NCBI GenBank assembly: GCA_025330725.1
Contig: JAIWND010000019.1
Location: 597,806 to 661,805, forward strand
Origin: Chlamydoabsidia padenii
Taxonomy: Eukaryota; Mucoromycota; Mucoromycetes; Mucorales; Cunninghamellaceae
DNA: 64,000 nt
Direction of reading: 5' to 3'
Numbering within the stretch: the stretch's first letter is position 1; each line of letters opens with the position of its first letter. Shown here one piece after another: positions 34,762-45,800 of the stretch. The notes under the pieces are model-generated. The model was not told the DNA's origin, made no database searches, and saw only the letters and a program-made list of their open reading frames with translations. The translations under genes were made by a program, and so were the position numbers.

Positions 34762-35655
34762 ATGGAAACGACATTATTGAATCTAATTGTTGCCGATGGA
34801 AGATACTTATCTATTGTCGGCAAAGCGATCGATAAACTAGGAGAACAAGGACGACCTATCAACATGCCCTCAAGCTATCATGAAAACCGAGTGACAAGGG
34901 ATAAATCGGACCACTACCATATCACATTTGCCCATCCTCGCGAATTGGCTGTCTATCTCTCGAACAAGGGCATTCCTAAGAAAGAACAGTATAGTCACCT
35001 TAACACTCTAGTTGCCGAACTGATTACGATCTTTGGTGATCCTGAGACTGATTGGGAATTGCCTGTGGATCTGGGGTTGGGGCGATTGGAACAGCAAAAG
35101 GAGGATCCGCCACCTAGCAACAAGAACAAAACGAAAGGGAAACAGAAAAAGGACTCCAATGGAAACAACACTGATGTGACACCCAATGATACCACGAATG
35201 CAACCACCAACAGTGATAAGGATGCAACAATAACTGACACAGCACCAACAACAACACTTTATACAAGCTATTTCCGGGTGATCCACTGGCCATTTGGACA
35301 AAAAGTACGAGCCCACCTAGGATTACCGCCCACTTCCTTTCATATCACTGTTGGGTTTGACCCCAAGGATGTCCATGCCCCCAAAGGTCCCGACACTATC
35401 TTATTAGCACCTTCATTACAACAAGATCCTAACCTGTTGACTCGCTGGATTGCCTCGGCGGTGGACTATCCTGATGAAAAGGTGTTTTTGCAGCAACTAT
35501 CTCATCATTTGATACAAGTAAATTTGGGTCATTTGGCAGGTAAGAGGATAAAATACATATATATGAAAAAGACATCAAACAATACATGTCATACTGACCA
35601 TCTTTTTCTATGGGAACTAGAACCTTGGATTCATCATATCAAGTCGCCGCAGTAA
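34762..35655 (+). CDS. 2H phosphoesterase-like protein with two HxT motifs
   Basis: Exons 34762-35539 and 35621-35655 give 813 nt (270 residues). Two motifs of the 2H superfamily type are present: H53-I-T55 in DHYHITFAHPRE and H194-I-T196 in LPPTSFHITVGFDPKDVH. In known 2H enzymes such a pair forms the active site that cleaves 2',3'-cyclic phosphates or RNA ends. The wording around the second motif is like the 2H domain of fungal Swiss-Army-Knife RNA-repair proteins. Between the motifs is a low-complexity Lys/Asn/Thr-rich insert (about residues 112-165). RNA end processing in cytosol or nucleus is inferred and no partner gene adjoins. No ligase or kinase domain is attached, so this would be a stand-alone 2H protein. 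Confidence 0.65.
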   Translation: METTLLNLIVADGRYLSIVGKAIDKLGEQGRPINMPSSYHENRVTRDKSDHYHITFAHPRELAVYLSNKGIPKKEQYSHLNTLVAELITIFGDPETDWELPVDLGLGRLEQQKEDPPPSNKNKTKGKQKKDSNGNNTDVTPNDTTNATTNSDKDATITDTAPTTTLYTSYFRVIHWPFGQKVRAHLGLPPTSFHITVGFDPKDVHAPKGPDTILLAPSLQQDPNLLTRWIASAVDYPDEKVFLQQLSHHLIQVNLGHLAGKRIKYIYMKKTSNNTCHTDHLFLWELEPWIHHIKSPQ

Positions 35656-35903
35656 TGACATAGGTCACTCTTCCTTTCTGCCTAGTATAGATAATTATAG
35701 TTACAGTTACATTTTATAAAATACCCCTCGCCCCATCACCAATAAAGAAATCACAGTGCATTGATCATTTTTATAATAAACTGTTTTATTGACAAATATG
35801 TATAATGAAGAAGTGAAGTAAACTATAGGTATATACAAAAAAAAAGACTATCACCATAAAAAAAGGAAGAAGATGTATTATATATATGTGTGTATATGTA
35901 TTC

Positions 35904-37003
35904 CTAGGCCATGGTTGGTTTCTTGAATGAATCTCGGACTTGATCATCATCAAAGAATTCATTCAACAAAATCCCGCTTTTTCCCGTCAAGATTTCCAGA
36001 TCCCTTGTCGTTTCCGAGTGCTTCTTCTTTTGTTGGAGCCCCCACATTTCCAATAAGAATCCCACGTGGTCGTCGTTCCGTACACTATCGTAAAGAATTT
36101 GACGTAAAGTAGACAGATCCATTCGGTTGACGGCATGGTCGCGTTGGAGACCTGAGAACATTCGTTGACTGACTTCATGCAAAGTCAAGAGTTGAGGACC
36201 AGTGATCTTGTAAATGTCGCCAGCATGTCGGATGGTAGGTGAATGAGCAATGTAACCGGTGGCACGAGCAATGTCGGCCAAATTGCATGATTCCACCGTA
36301 TAATCCAGATCCAAAAGAGGGAAAGCATCGTGTTCGGCCACATAGTGTCGTAGTACCATGAGATGTTGGTGCAGAATACCAGGGTAGCGTAGAATGGTCA
36401 CCCGATCAGCGTCAAGTTGTTGACGTAGATATGTTTCAATGCACATAAATTGGTAATGGAATGAGGTGTCAGGTGTATTGTTATTATTGTTGCTTGTTGT
36501 AGTAGTTGTTGTTGCTGTTGTCATCGTAGGGAATGGATCGTTGGGTGAGAATGGAGTCAAAAAGATAATATGATCCACATTTGCTTCTTTGGCAGCATCA
36601 ATAAACCTAAATATTCTGCAGTTAGTAAGTTTGCTTTTTTTTTTCTTTTTCGTTTCATATCATCGTCTTACGTTTTTCCAAATTCAAGTACATTGTTTCG
36701 AGTCATACGGTCATTAAGAGGATCCACCAAGAGACATAGTTTGGCCACACCACGAAGAGCTTCAGTTGCTTTATGAGGTTCACTAAAGATATCAAATGCC
36801 ACCACTTTGGCACCCGTTGATGCTAATCTATGAGCTCGGGCCGTAGAAGCATCCGCCAATCCACCATATACTGGGAAAGAAGGCAAGTGTTTGTGTTGAG
36901 TAGGTAGATGAATCAATTGTTGAATAATAGCCAAGCCTTTATCGCCATCAGCACCAGTAACAAAGATCGGTCCTTTTCCAATGTTCTTGGTTGGGTGTAT
37001 CAT
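35904..37003 (-). CDS. NmrA-like NAD(P)-binding Rossmann protein
   Basis: Minus-strand exons 37003-36672 and 36606-35904 give 1,035 nt (344 residues). An N-terminal dinucleotide loop IFVTGADGDKGLAIIQQL (GxxGxxG) is followed by VVAFDIFSEPHKATEALRGVAKLCLLVDP, DHIIFLTPFS and TILRYPGILHQHL, then a C-terminal region with YKITGPQLLTLHEVSQRM, typical of NmrA/HSCARG-type atypical short-chain dehydrogenases. Such proteins act as redox sensors or reductases, and the canonical YxxxK catalytic pair is not evident, which favours a regulatory role. A Thr/Asn repeat (TTATTTTTTSNNNNN) interrupts the fold after the fourth strand. It converges with the 2H gene on its left, and SGT2 lies divergently on its right. 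Confidence 0.8.
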
Positions 37004-37261
37004 AGTAAGTGAATCAAAAAGTAAAAAAAGGGGAAATCAAAAAAAAAAAAAAAAAGAAAAGAGATTTTTATATGTGATAAGGTTTAAGAAAAGGACCTAA
37101 AAAAAAAGATAACCAGCGGGGAAATGATTGGCTCTTATTTATTCAGGGTCAGCGCTGAAAGAATTGACCAATCAGGGAGGGGGACCTTTTATAAAATAAA
37201 GCCACTGACCACATCTTCTAGCTTCTTCTCTTTTCCATTCAATTCGTCTCCCTTTATTATA

Positions 37262-37627
37262 ATGGCATCTGAAAACAAAAAAGCTTTGGTCTTCTCCATC
37301 TTGGAATTCTTACAAAAGTCTTGTACTGATGGTACTATTAGCGCTGATGACTCTGAAGGCATTGAAGGTAAACGATATAAAAAAAAAAAGTAACTCATTC
37401 ACTTGAACACGCGTATTAACATTAACACTCTTTCCAGTGGCTATGCAATGTATTGGTGAAGCCTTTGGTGTGGATCCTACTGATCAAGCTCAACAAGAAG
37501 CTTACAGCACTAAACCCGCCAACTTGTTGTCTATCTTTGAAGTCTACTTGAAGACAAAGTCCAAGTCTAAGGGTGGACCTGTAAGTCAAACTAAGCTTTT
37601 TTTTTTACTTTTTAGATGACGCTCACC

Positions 37628-37668
<41 letters not shown>

Positions 37669-37855
37669 ATTTTGTATATAGTCTGCATCTGCCAGTGCCG
37701 CTCAACGTAAGTCAATTACTAGACTAACCTTTAAGAACAATTTTGACTCACTCTCTTCTATAATCTTGTTTATTTAGCTGTAGGTATTTTACTACTCATC
37801 ATCCAAATAAAACGGTGGTCGGAATGGGTCAGGGTAATTTAAGTTACTAATACTC

Positions 37856-37893
<38 letters not shown>

Positions 37894-38849
37894 ATAATTA
37901 GAAGGAAGTATCTGAAGAAGACAAGGCAAAGGCTGAAGAATTAAAGGCTGCAGGGAACCGACAAGTTGCTGAACGAAACTACCCCGAAGCCATTCGTCTC
38001 TACACCGAAGCAATCGCATTGAACGGCAAACAATCAGTCTATTATGCTAACCGGTAAGTAACAAGAAGAAACAGGCAGACAGGAATAGATAAACTCACCC
38101 CATCCTTTACAACTGAAAAAAAAAAAAGTGCTGCTGCTTATAGTCAACAAGGAGATCATCAAAAGGCGGTGGATGATGCCAAGAAATCAGCGGAAATTGA
38201 TCCAACATACAGCAAGGCCTATAGTCGTATGGGGTAAGTGTGGAAAGATAAAGAAGAAGAGGAGTATGGGGATTAATTGCTTTGTATTCCTTCAAGTCAT
38301 GCCTACTTTTGTTTGGAACAATACCAAGATGCTGTCAATGCTTACGAAAAAGGTTTGGAATTGGACCCTAACAATGCGACACTTAAATCTTCTTTAGCCA
38401 CGGCCAAGTCCAAGATTGGTGGTGTCGAACAACGATCCGTGGGTGGTGATGCTCCTGCTGCTGGTGGTGGTATGCCTGATCTTGGTGCTTTATTAAATAA
38501 TCCTGCTTTGATGGGTATGGCTCAACAAATGATGCAATCTGGTGCCCTCGATCAATTCATGAACAACCCCAACATGGCTAGAATGTAAGTGAAACAGCGT
38601 ATATATATAAATGACTCATCTTTTTGGAACATGTAGGGCGCAACAAATGATGGGTGGTGGCGGCGGTGGTCTTGCTGAAATGATGAACAATCCCGAAATG
38701 ATGGAAATGTAAGTGGGGTTGTAAAAAAACAAGAAAGTATTTGTTAACTGACTTTTCTTCTACTTCTTAGGGCTCGTAACATGATGGGCGGTGGTGCTGG
38801 CGGAAACAACAATAGCAGTGGTAACAATAACAATGGTGGTAGTCAATAA
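37262..38849 (+). CDS. SGT2: SGT2/SGTA co-chaperone (TPR protein of the GET pathway)
   Basis: Exons 37262-37367, 37438-37580, 37682-37706, a proposed 2-nt microexon 37778-37779, 37902-38053, 38129-38233, 38297-38584, 38637-38708 and 38771-38849 sum to 972 nt (323 residues). An N-terminal dimerisation helix (VFSILEFLQKSCTDGTISADD), three TPRs (about residues 100-205: AAGNRQVAERNYPEAIRLYTEAI, QGDHQKAVDDAKKSAEIDP, YQDAVNAYEKGLELDPNNATL) and a Met/Gly/Asn-rich C-terminus with NNPALMGMAQQMMQ identify SGT2. It hands tail-anchored proteins to the GET machinery and binds Hsp70/90. The junction before KEVSEEDK needs two extra bases, for which CT between TTTATTTAG and GTAGGT fits. A weaker alternative is a downstream AAG acceptor at 37910 omitting KEV. 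Confidence 0.92.
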
Positions 38850-40040
38850 ACCTCCCACGTTAGAATAGCTTTTACTAGTTTTATTAAAATAAGTAAAATA
38901 AACAATAAAATAAACGGTGTTTAAAAATACTTTAAAAGAATGATTGAAAGCAATGATACATAGGAAAAGAAAGCAAAGAGTCAGTTAGTACGAATGGACA
39001 GCCCATTTTGTCTTTGAAAATGATAAAACTTGCCAAATTAATGCAGTTGAGGGTAGGACTGCGATAACGCCCCTAAAATATAAAACAAAGATGAAAAATA
39101 AAATCGGATGCAGTCCCGATGGAACACCTATCCTCATTAATGTTTGATTTGTAATTGTTGAAGCCTCGGTAAAACACATACGGGACGTGGAAGAAGGATG
39201 GCGGAAAGAAGAGACACCTGGCCAAAAAAAAAAAAAAAAAAAACTTGAAGGAGAGGAAGGAGAACCAGGTAATTGAACAAATGATTTTTTATTTTGTAAA
39301 AAATTATTTATTGAGATGAAGAAAAGAAAGTGAATGTGAAGAAATTCCAACAGGTAAGGACAAAAAGCAGGTGATCAGTGCTGGGAAAATGGAAGAAAAA
39401 TAAAACTTGATGGTGAACCAACCAATTCAATGGAGCAAACCCTTGTCAATCATAATGATAAACAATATAACCACATGTACTTGAGTTAGTTTCACTATTC
39501 ACAAACGATCAATTCATGCTGATCATCAATCAATACATGTAAAGAAGCTAGAATGTAATGGTGGCGGGATTTCAAATAAACACCGATCAATGCAAAAAAA
39601 AAAAAAGAGTGGTTATGATAACGTCATGTGTATCAATAAATCCCCTGTTCCCCCTTTTCCTAATCAAACTACGCTTCAATTAGCAGATAACCGTTGCAGT
39701 ATGGTTGGTCACACTGGCAGTGGCGGAGGAGAGAGAGGATTCGTCCAACCATATTGGAAGTGGAGGAAAGAAGACATAAAGGATGAAGGAAAAAGTTGTC
39801 AAGCAGTGTTGGGGAAATGATAGCGTGTAAAAATTGATGGTGAACCAATAATTCAAACAATGGATAAGAATGTCTCAAAGACAGGAGGTGGTCAGTGCTG
39901 AGGTGATCGTATGATTTTTAGGATTATGTCCAACATAGTCAATCAAATCAATAAAAAACTAAGTGATACAAAAAGATGGGGTCTTTATTAGACGTCAAAC
40001 AGTTATGGTATTTATTTTAAAAGCTAAGCAATGTCTGTCT
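38850..40040. other. Long intergenic region
   Basis: Holds a perfect-type motif copy at 39563-39577 and a diverged duplicate pair sharing GATGGTGAACCAA-AATTCAA and GTGATCAGTGCTG-like blocks (about 39355-39435 and 39810-39905, in different block order). An A19 tract lies at 39222-39243. No coding gene recognised. Confidence 0.45.
39563..39577 (+). promoter_or_regulatory. GGCGGGATTTCAAAT motif
   Basis: Close copy in a gene-free interval, 710 bp from the nearest stop codon. Confidence 0.45.
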
Positions 40041-40044
40041 GTCC

Positions 40045-40355
40045 GAAATTGCGATGACTTTTACCTGTCATGGAGCCCACTTCGTATTCAAACCCGCTTT
40101 ACCTAAGATTTTGGATGGGCTCTCCTCGCTCCATTGTTAAAGGATGCTAATGATTAAAGTAGCCATGTGGACACTATGACCCATTTCCAATATACTTTAC
40201 CGCAAAAGTCAAACACCGGGACCCTTGCATTAGTCAGTTCAAGCTTGCAATGACTTTTACCTTTTCTTTGCGACGAAAGAAATTTTTTTTTTGTAGACGA
40301 AAGAAAGCTTCATTTTCAAACACCGAACACCAAAATTCAATGCGGCTAGCAATTC
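40045..40355 (+). repeat. Dispersed dimeric repeat, degraded copy C
   Basis: Starts within the first monomer (TTGCGATGACTTTTACCTGTCATGGAGC), continues through GCTCTCCTCGCTCCATTGTTAAAGGATGCTAATGATTAAAGTAGCC and a full second monomer ending CTAGCAATTCCCG. It is more diverged than copies A and B, so it is older. Confidence 0.7.
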
Positions 40356-40441
40356 CCGATTTGGTGGCATGATCATGGAGGGGAAACGTTGTCAGTTACT
40401 CGTTGTAAAACCCCAATTTATATAGCAGTCTCTCCACCCAA

Positions 40442-40578
40442 CTTCTCCCCGTGCCCCCCTCTTTGCGAGGGCACTCCCCCCCCCAAAAAAAAAAAGATTC
40501 AACTACTCATTCTACTATGTTTTGTGAAAGTCTCTCTCTATCCAGCTTCTCCCGTACCCCCCTCTTTGCGAGGGCACT
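40442..40578 (+). repeat. Pair of GC-rich direct repeats 104 bp apart
   Basis: CTTCTCCCCGTGCCCCCCTCTTTGCGAGGGCACT (40442-40475) recurs as CTTCTCCCGTACCCCCCTCTTTGCGAGGGCACT (40546-40578). CCCTC-TTTGC-GAGGG can pair into a short stem. Function unknown. Confidence 0.6.
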
Positions 40579-41032
40579 TCATTCCGTACGATTTGGCGTT
40601 TAGAAACAACAGCAGGATTTATTTATATAGAAGAGTGTTTTTTGTACTGTAACTGTACTATTATATTTTAAATCAATAGCTATGATATCCCCTGCACTCT
40701 TCGGGTGCTATCTGCGGCGCAAATTTGTCGATACGTTTACGTTTAGATGTAGAGTTGCAATACAACATTTTGATGGGGGTCAGGGGTCATACCAATCAGC
40801 AGACAACATTGACGTTTCTAAAAGATTGTTTAAAAAGTTAATGCCATACTTTATAATAAAGATCTAGCAAATGGTATATTTGCATGTTACACAGAAAAGA
40901 ACACTCACCAGTGCCAATCATTATTCGGGGATTGAAATGTGGCGCTTACTCATTTTATATTTTTGTGGGGAATTTTGGGTTATTATTCTTCTTCCTCTTT
41001 TACTACAATATTCTTTCTTCCACATTGCTTCC
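40579..41032. other. Intergenic, upstream of the ACBD gene
   Basis: AT-rich with TTTTATAT stretches. No motif copy or gene recognised. Confidence 0.35.
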
Positions 41033-42076
41033 ATGTCATCCTCACCCCGGTCTCGGTTCAAAAAAGCCTTAACTGTGGTTAATAATATTCCCCAGGATGA
41101 AGTCGGACTTCAACCGGTACCAACGGATAGACTCAAGTTTTATGGACTATACAAACAAGCTACCGTGGGTGAATGCAACATTCCCAAGCCTTCATCAAGG
41201 AAACTCGTCGACTATGCTAAATGGTAAGTCAAAAAACGAAATAGGATGAACTGAAAAACAAACACATTGATAAACTAATGGTATCATAGGAAGGCGTGGT
41301 ATCGGGTCAGGAACCTGAAGCCAATGGAAGCCCAAACTATGTATGTCAATGCCTTGGTGGAACTTTTGGCCGAGGTAATAAATAAAAAAACAAGCAAACT
41401 GTAGTCGGGTCATCTTTTAACCCACACTAAAATTCTTCTTTTAAAGTTTATCCATCGATATCCCAACAATCAATACATTGCCTTTGCTGAAGAAGCTCTC
41501 CATTCTTTGGAATCACAAGACTCGACAAGCTCTGATGAAGAAGGTAAAGTAATAACGTATACATAGTTAGATTTAACCCAGGGTTTTTTCTTTATATTCT
41601 TAAATGTAGACTATTATGTAGACTCCTGGGATGATGATCCAACCCACGAGCCTCACCACTTCACCGACGATACCCAACTTGTTACCTCACCTACCGTTTC
41701 CTATTTCACCAATCCATCATTGATCAGCCACACCACATCTTCCACCACTTGTATCGGCGATGAAAAGAAACAATGGAAACACATACCTGAACAACATTTG
41801 GAAGCACTTCAAACCAAAGTAGCTGCCTTGACTGAACAAATGGATCGATTCAAACATGAATTACTCTTACCTCAGCAACAACGGTATGTTTCATTGGTAT
41901 GGCTACTCAAGACAATGCTCAAACATGCTTTGGCTAATACTTTGTTAGCCAGTCTTTGGTTTGGGATACTTTGGCATCGACAATCGCCCATCGCGCTGGC
42001 CTTGGTGGACTATTGCTCTCCTCTTGTCAAACGTTGGATCTTGAAAAAGGTGGTGTTTTGGAAATTGACGGTGTAG
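41033..42076 (+). CDS. Tail-anchored acyl-CoA-binding protein (ACBD4/5-like)
   Basis: Exons 41033-41223, 41290-41374, 41447-41543 and 41610-42076 give 840 nt (279 residues). Residues 8-95 are an ACBP domain: RFKKALTVVNNIPQD, DRLKFYGLYKQATVGECN, then SSRKLVDYAKWKAWYRVRNL and EAQTMYVNALVELL, which include the Tyr and Lys residues that bind the CoA group. A short coiled coil (EQHLEALQTKVAALTEQMDRFKHELL) precedes a hydrophobic stretch (LANTLLASLWFGILWH) and a basic C-terminus. This is the layout of ACBD4/5, which are anchored in peroxisomes, tether them to the ER and deliver very-long-chain acyl-CoA. A peroxisomal location is inferred from that layout. Confidence 0.87.
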
Positions 42077-42272
42077 GATAGTTTGATGATTTTGTATTTA
42101 ATAAATAATGTATATGACTGGACGGATGTCCTCTTTTATATATATATATATAGTTTACTTGTTATGACATGCTTGATGTTGGCTTGTAGTATGGTACTTT
42201 TATATTGATTGTGTATTGGTTTTATTGTTGTTTTTTAATGTCGTATGCTAACGACTCGTGCGTGCCTGAATA

Positions 42273-42288
42273 GGCGGGATCTGAAAAT
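42273..42288 (+). promoter_or_regulatory. GGCGGGATCTGAAAAT motif
   Basis: Near-consensus copy between two convergent genes, so not obviously a promoter element here. Confidence 0.4.
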
Positions 42289-42479
42289 ACAGTCGCCTCC
42301 TGCTTTATTTCTTTGCCAATGGGAATGGAAGTGACGAGTACAGATCATCTTTTACTCGGTTTGACTGACACAAGTATCTTAGAGCTTGAATTTTCTATAA
42401 GGTGTGCCTCAAGTACATTGTAAAATACACGTGTGTCTCACTCTGGCGAAGAAAAGAACCCACAACCGATCAAGGACGA

Positions 42480-42493
42480 GCGGGATGTAAAAT
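42480..42493 (+). promoter_or_regulatory. GCGGGATGTAAAAT motif variant
   Basis: Diverged copy 200 bp from the previous one. Confidence 0.35.
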
Positions 42494-42877
42494 CAAGTTT
42501 AGCCCTGGTTTTGCAAATAAAATGGCAATCCATGTGTGGCTTTAATGACGCAAGGGCATAACTTTTGCTGTAAAGTATGTTTTAAATACATCATAGAATA
42601 CACACGGCTACTTTAATTATTAGCACCGGTTGACATTGGAGGGCGTAGTGATGTTTCCAAATTTGACTGAAGAAAATGCCTACAATGCCGGGATGTGAAT
42701 TTTGTGCGCGCAAGCCCCGTTGGATCGGATGTGATCCTAAAGACTGGCTGGCCTTCCAAAAGGTATACATGTATATTTTTAAATTGGTTACTGTGTTTAT
42801 TGTGTTTTATTTGTTTTTAAAAAAAGTAAATAAAGGTAGTTATAAAAAAAAAAAGACTAGATAGTAAAGGTAGATAA

Positions 42878-45800
42878 TTAGGGATCGTGGTCTTCGGCGG
42901 CAAGGTTGGACAGGCCACGGCGGATATAGCGTTGGAAGTATGTGCCGGTCTGACTGAGGTAGATATTCACCTTGGTTTCCGCCAAAGGATATTTCTTTTG
43001 GAAATCGTATAATTCCACAATACCCTATAAAAAAAAGTATTAATAAACCCTTGATGTACTTTCATCTTTTATTACCTGTTTGGTTTCTTCCCGTGTGCCG
43101 ATCTTTTCAAAAATTGTTTTCAAGATATTGTTCATTTCGTAATCAGACAAGGTAGGACGGTTGGGTGTGTAGTGAGATGTATAAGGAGGTGGAGGTAATT
43201 GAGATTCTGCCATGGGGGACGGGGGGTAGGTGGTCATACCTGCCACATGCATCGAGAGAGGTGGTGGTGGTGGTTGTGCGCCCTCTGTTATTTGTCCGTC
43301 AGAAGAAGGGAAGGAGCTGATCGAGGTAGACCGGAAGATTTGGCTGGATCGAATCGAAGACATGGAGGAAGGACGAGACGAGTACCCAGGCTGTTGTTCC
43401 TCGTGATGTTGGTGTGAGATGGGCGATTGATTGGCTGGAGGTGGAGTATGGTGGGGGGGATATTGTTGTACTTGATACTGATACTCTTGTTGTTGTTGCA
43501 GTTCTTGTTGTTCCATCTGTTGCATTTCCCTTTTTTTCCTGCAAGCTTCCAACATGTGATGTAGATAAGGATAGACGCTGCTTTCTTGCGGATCTTCAAT
43601 CATGTCCAAATGTTGGAATACGCCTTCACCCAATCCATTCACCATTTCCAGTAAGAGAGTCTTGACCGTTCGCAGAGGCAATTCACCCAAAGGCACATTT
43701 TCTTGAGTTCGGCGTTTCCATTCAATTGGCGGTGTCACCAAGAAAAACTTGTTGATTTCAAACAGTAGGTGATCCGGTTGCAGTGTGCCTGATCGCAAGT
43801 TTTCTTGAATAGTCTTGGCCAGTTTCCAGAGACATTTCATTATCAATTCGGTATATTTGGTTTCCTTGCTAGATGATGAATCCCCTGGTCGTAGTCCTGC
43901 AGCGCAAGTGCTTAAAATCGATAAAAGAGCACTATTAAATCAAAAAAAGTTAGTATAGTCCACGCCTATTTTCTTCTTCTTCTTTGTCTTTACCTAAAAG
44001 TCGCATTCCGTTCACTGTTTTCAAGTACCTTGACCATGGCCACATTCAGTGCTTTGGATAATTGAGGCCCAGATTCTAATGATAGCATATTTTGATCCAA
44101 CAAACGATGAGCGAGTTCTTGTAGCAAATGATGGAGGCCATCTTGAGAAACAACCACAGCTAAATCCCGGTTTGAGAATAGGAGTACCAGAGCATTGACC
44201 AAATGTTTGCATAACCTTGTGGTGACAGGACTTCGAGGATCCACAGTAGAATAGACCAAGCGGACTTGTAAAGTGATAGCATTAATCAGAGGTCCCATGT
44301 CAGGTAGAATTAGTTCGGGTTCCCTGGTCAGACTTCTCTCCAATTGTTTCAATGCTTCAATACTAGGTATAGGATCGCCACTGGTAATTTGAGCAATAAT
44401 ATAATCCACAAGGTATTCTCGTTGGTTTTGTTGCTGTTGAGGTGAATAATAAGGAGATGCCGGTTGTTGCTGTTGATGTGGCGATGATTGATAATGCTGT
44501 TGTCGGAGAGGTGGTGCATGATAGCTTTGGTGAAATTGTTGCTGGGTAGCTGTACGTGGTTGACGCATAGATGATGGGCCTGGTAGAGTTCGAGGTTCAG
44601 GTGCTCCATCCTGGTGATAATGTCCCATCGTGGCATCCTCTTCTTCCTCTGTCGAGTCCACGTCCTGATGATTATAGATAGGTGGAGGAGGTCGATTGTT
44701 GTTGTGACTAGGTTGAGGAAGAGAGCGTGGTTTACCAATACGCGATCGTGGCGTTCGAGGTAGGCTACTGATGGGTGGTAAATTATCGACATCCATTTCA
44801 TCCGACTCTTGTTGCTTTTCTTGTTCTTGTTGTTGTCGTTCCTTTTCGGCCAATACGCTTGGTGATGGTTTCGTCCGTTTTAGTCGTTCTTCCAGCATTC
44901 CTTTTTCCTTTTCACCTAATCGACTGACATACTTGAATACAGGGTCACCAATCAGAATGTAAGCTTGAGCAATAGCACTGAGCGCCGCATTTCGCACCCC
45001 GGCATCACGATCACCAATATGAGTGGCAATCAAAGGCAGAGCCTTGTTGGGAAGCATTACCGCCGTACCATTTTGTTGAATCAAAGAGCCTACTTCATCC
45101 AAACATTCTGCTCTGGCCTTGGCATTTTTTGAGTTTGCAGCAGTGTCCAGTAAAAAGTTAAGCATCTTGCTAGCAGGATAGATTACACAGATGGAAGTAA
45201 GGATGGATCGAATTCGCGCCCGCATGGTTTCTTTGGGATCACCCACCTAATCAATACAGTAACAATTAGTTTCAATGTCAGTACACTAATTGCTCTACCC
45301 CCCTTTTCTCTCTCTTTTTGTCATCACTTACCTTGTTGATCAAAAACGGTAAAAATGAGACAGCTTCATATTCAGATAGTGGTGCACCTTCGCTGTCAAA
45401 TACCGCCACCAGGTGTTGTGCGAGATCCAAACATTTGATTAGCATACTTGTGTTGGTGTCAAAGAATCGAATTGTCAAGTACTTGAAAAGCAAGTCCGCA
45501 TTAGCCAAATACCGTCTCTTGATTTCTTCATAGTCCAAACCATATTTATCCATGGAAGCATCAGGTTGAGAGATACATTCGTTCAGCTGGGTGAGGGCAT
45601 TCAGACGATCACGTTCGGCGTATTGGTTGGTGCTAAACATAAGACTGCAAATGTCAGGATGGATATGAGGTTCACATGCTGCTCGAAGAGTATCAATCAC
45701 ATCAGACCGTGGTGAATCAAATTGCCATCGAATTTCCTTTTTAGCACGCATTTGTTTGGCGCGAGGGTCACTAGTTAAGAGTGGAGGTTGTGCTTGTTCA

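Larger units (their letters stand above)
42077..42877. other. Intergenic with two motif copies
   Basis: Motif copies at 42273-42288 and 42480-42493. 3' ends of the two convergent genes flank the interval. No gene recognised. Confidence 0.45.

Noticed and set aside
40682..40867. 61-codon open frame
   Set aside because: Length expected by chance in this composition, and no recognisable features.
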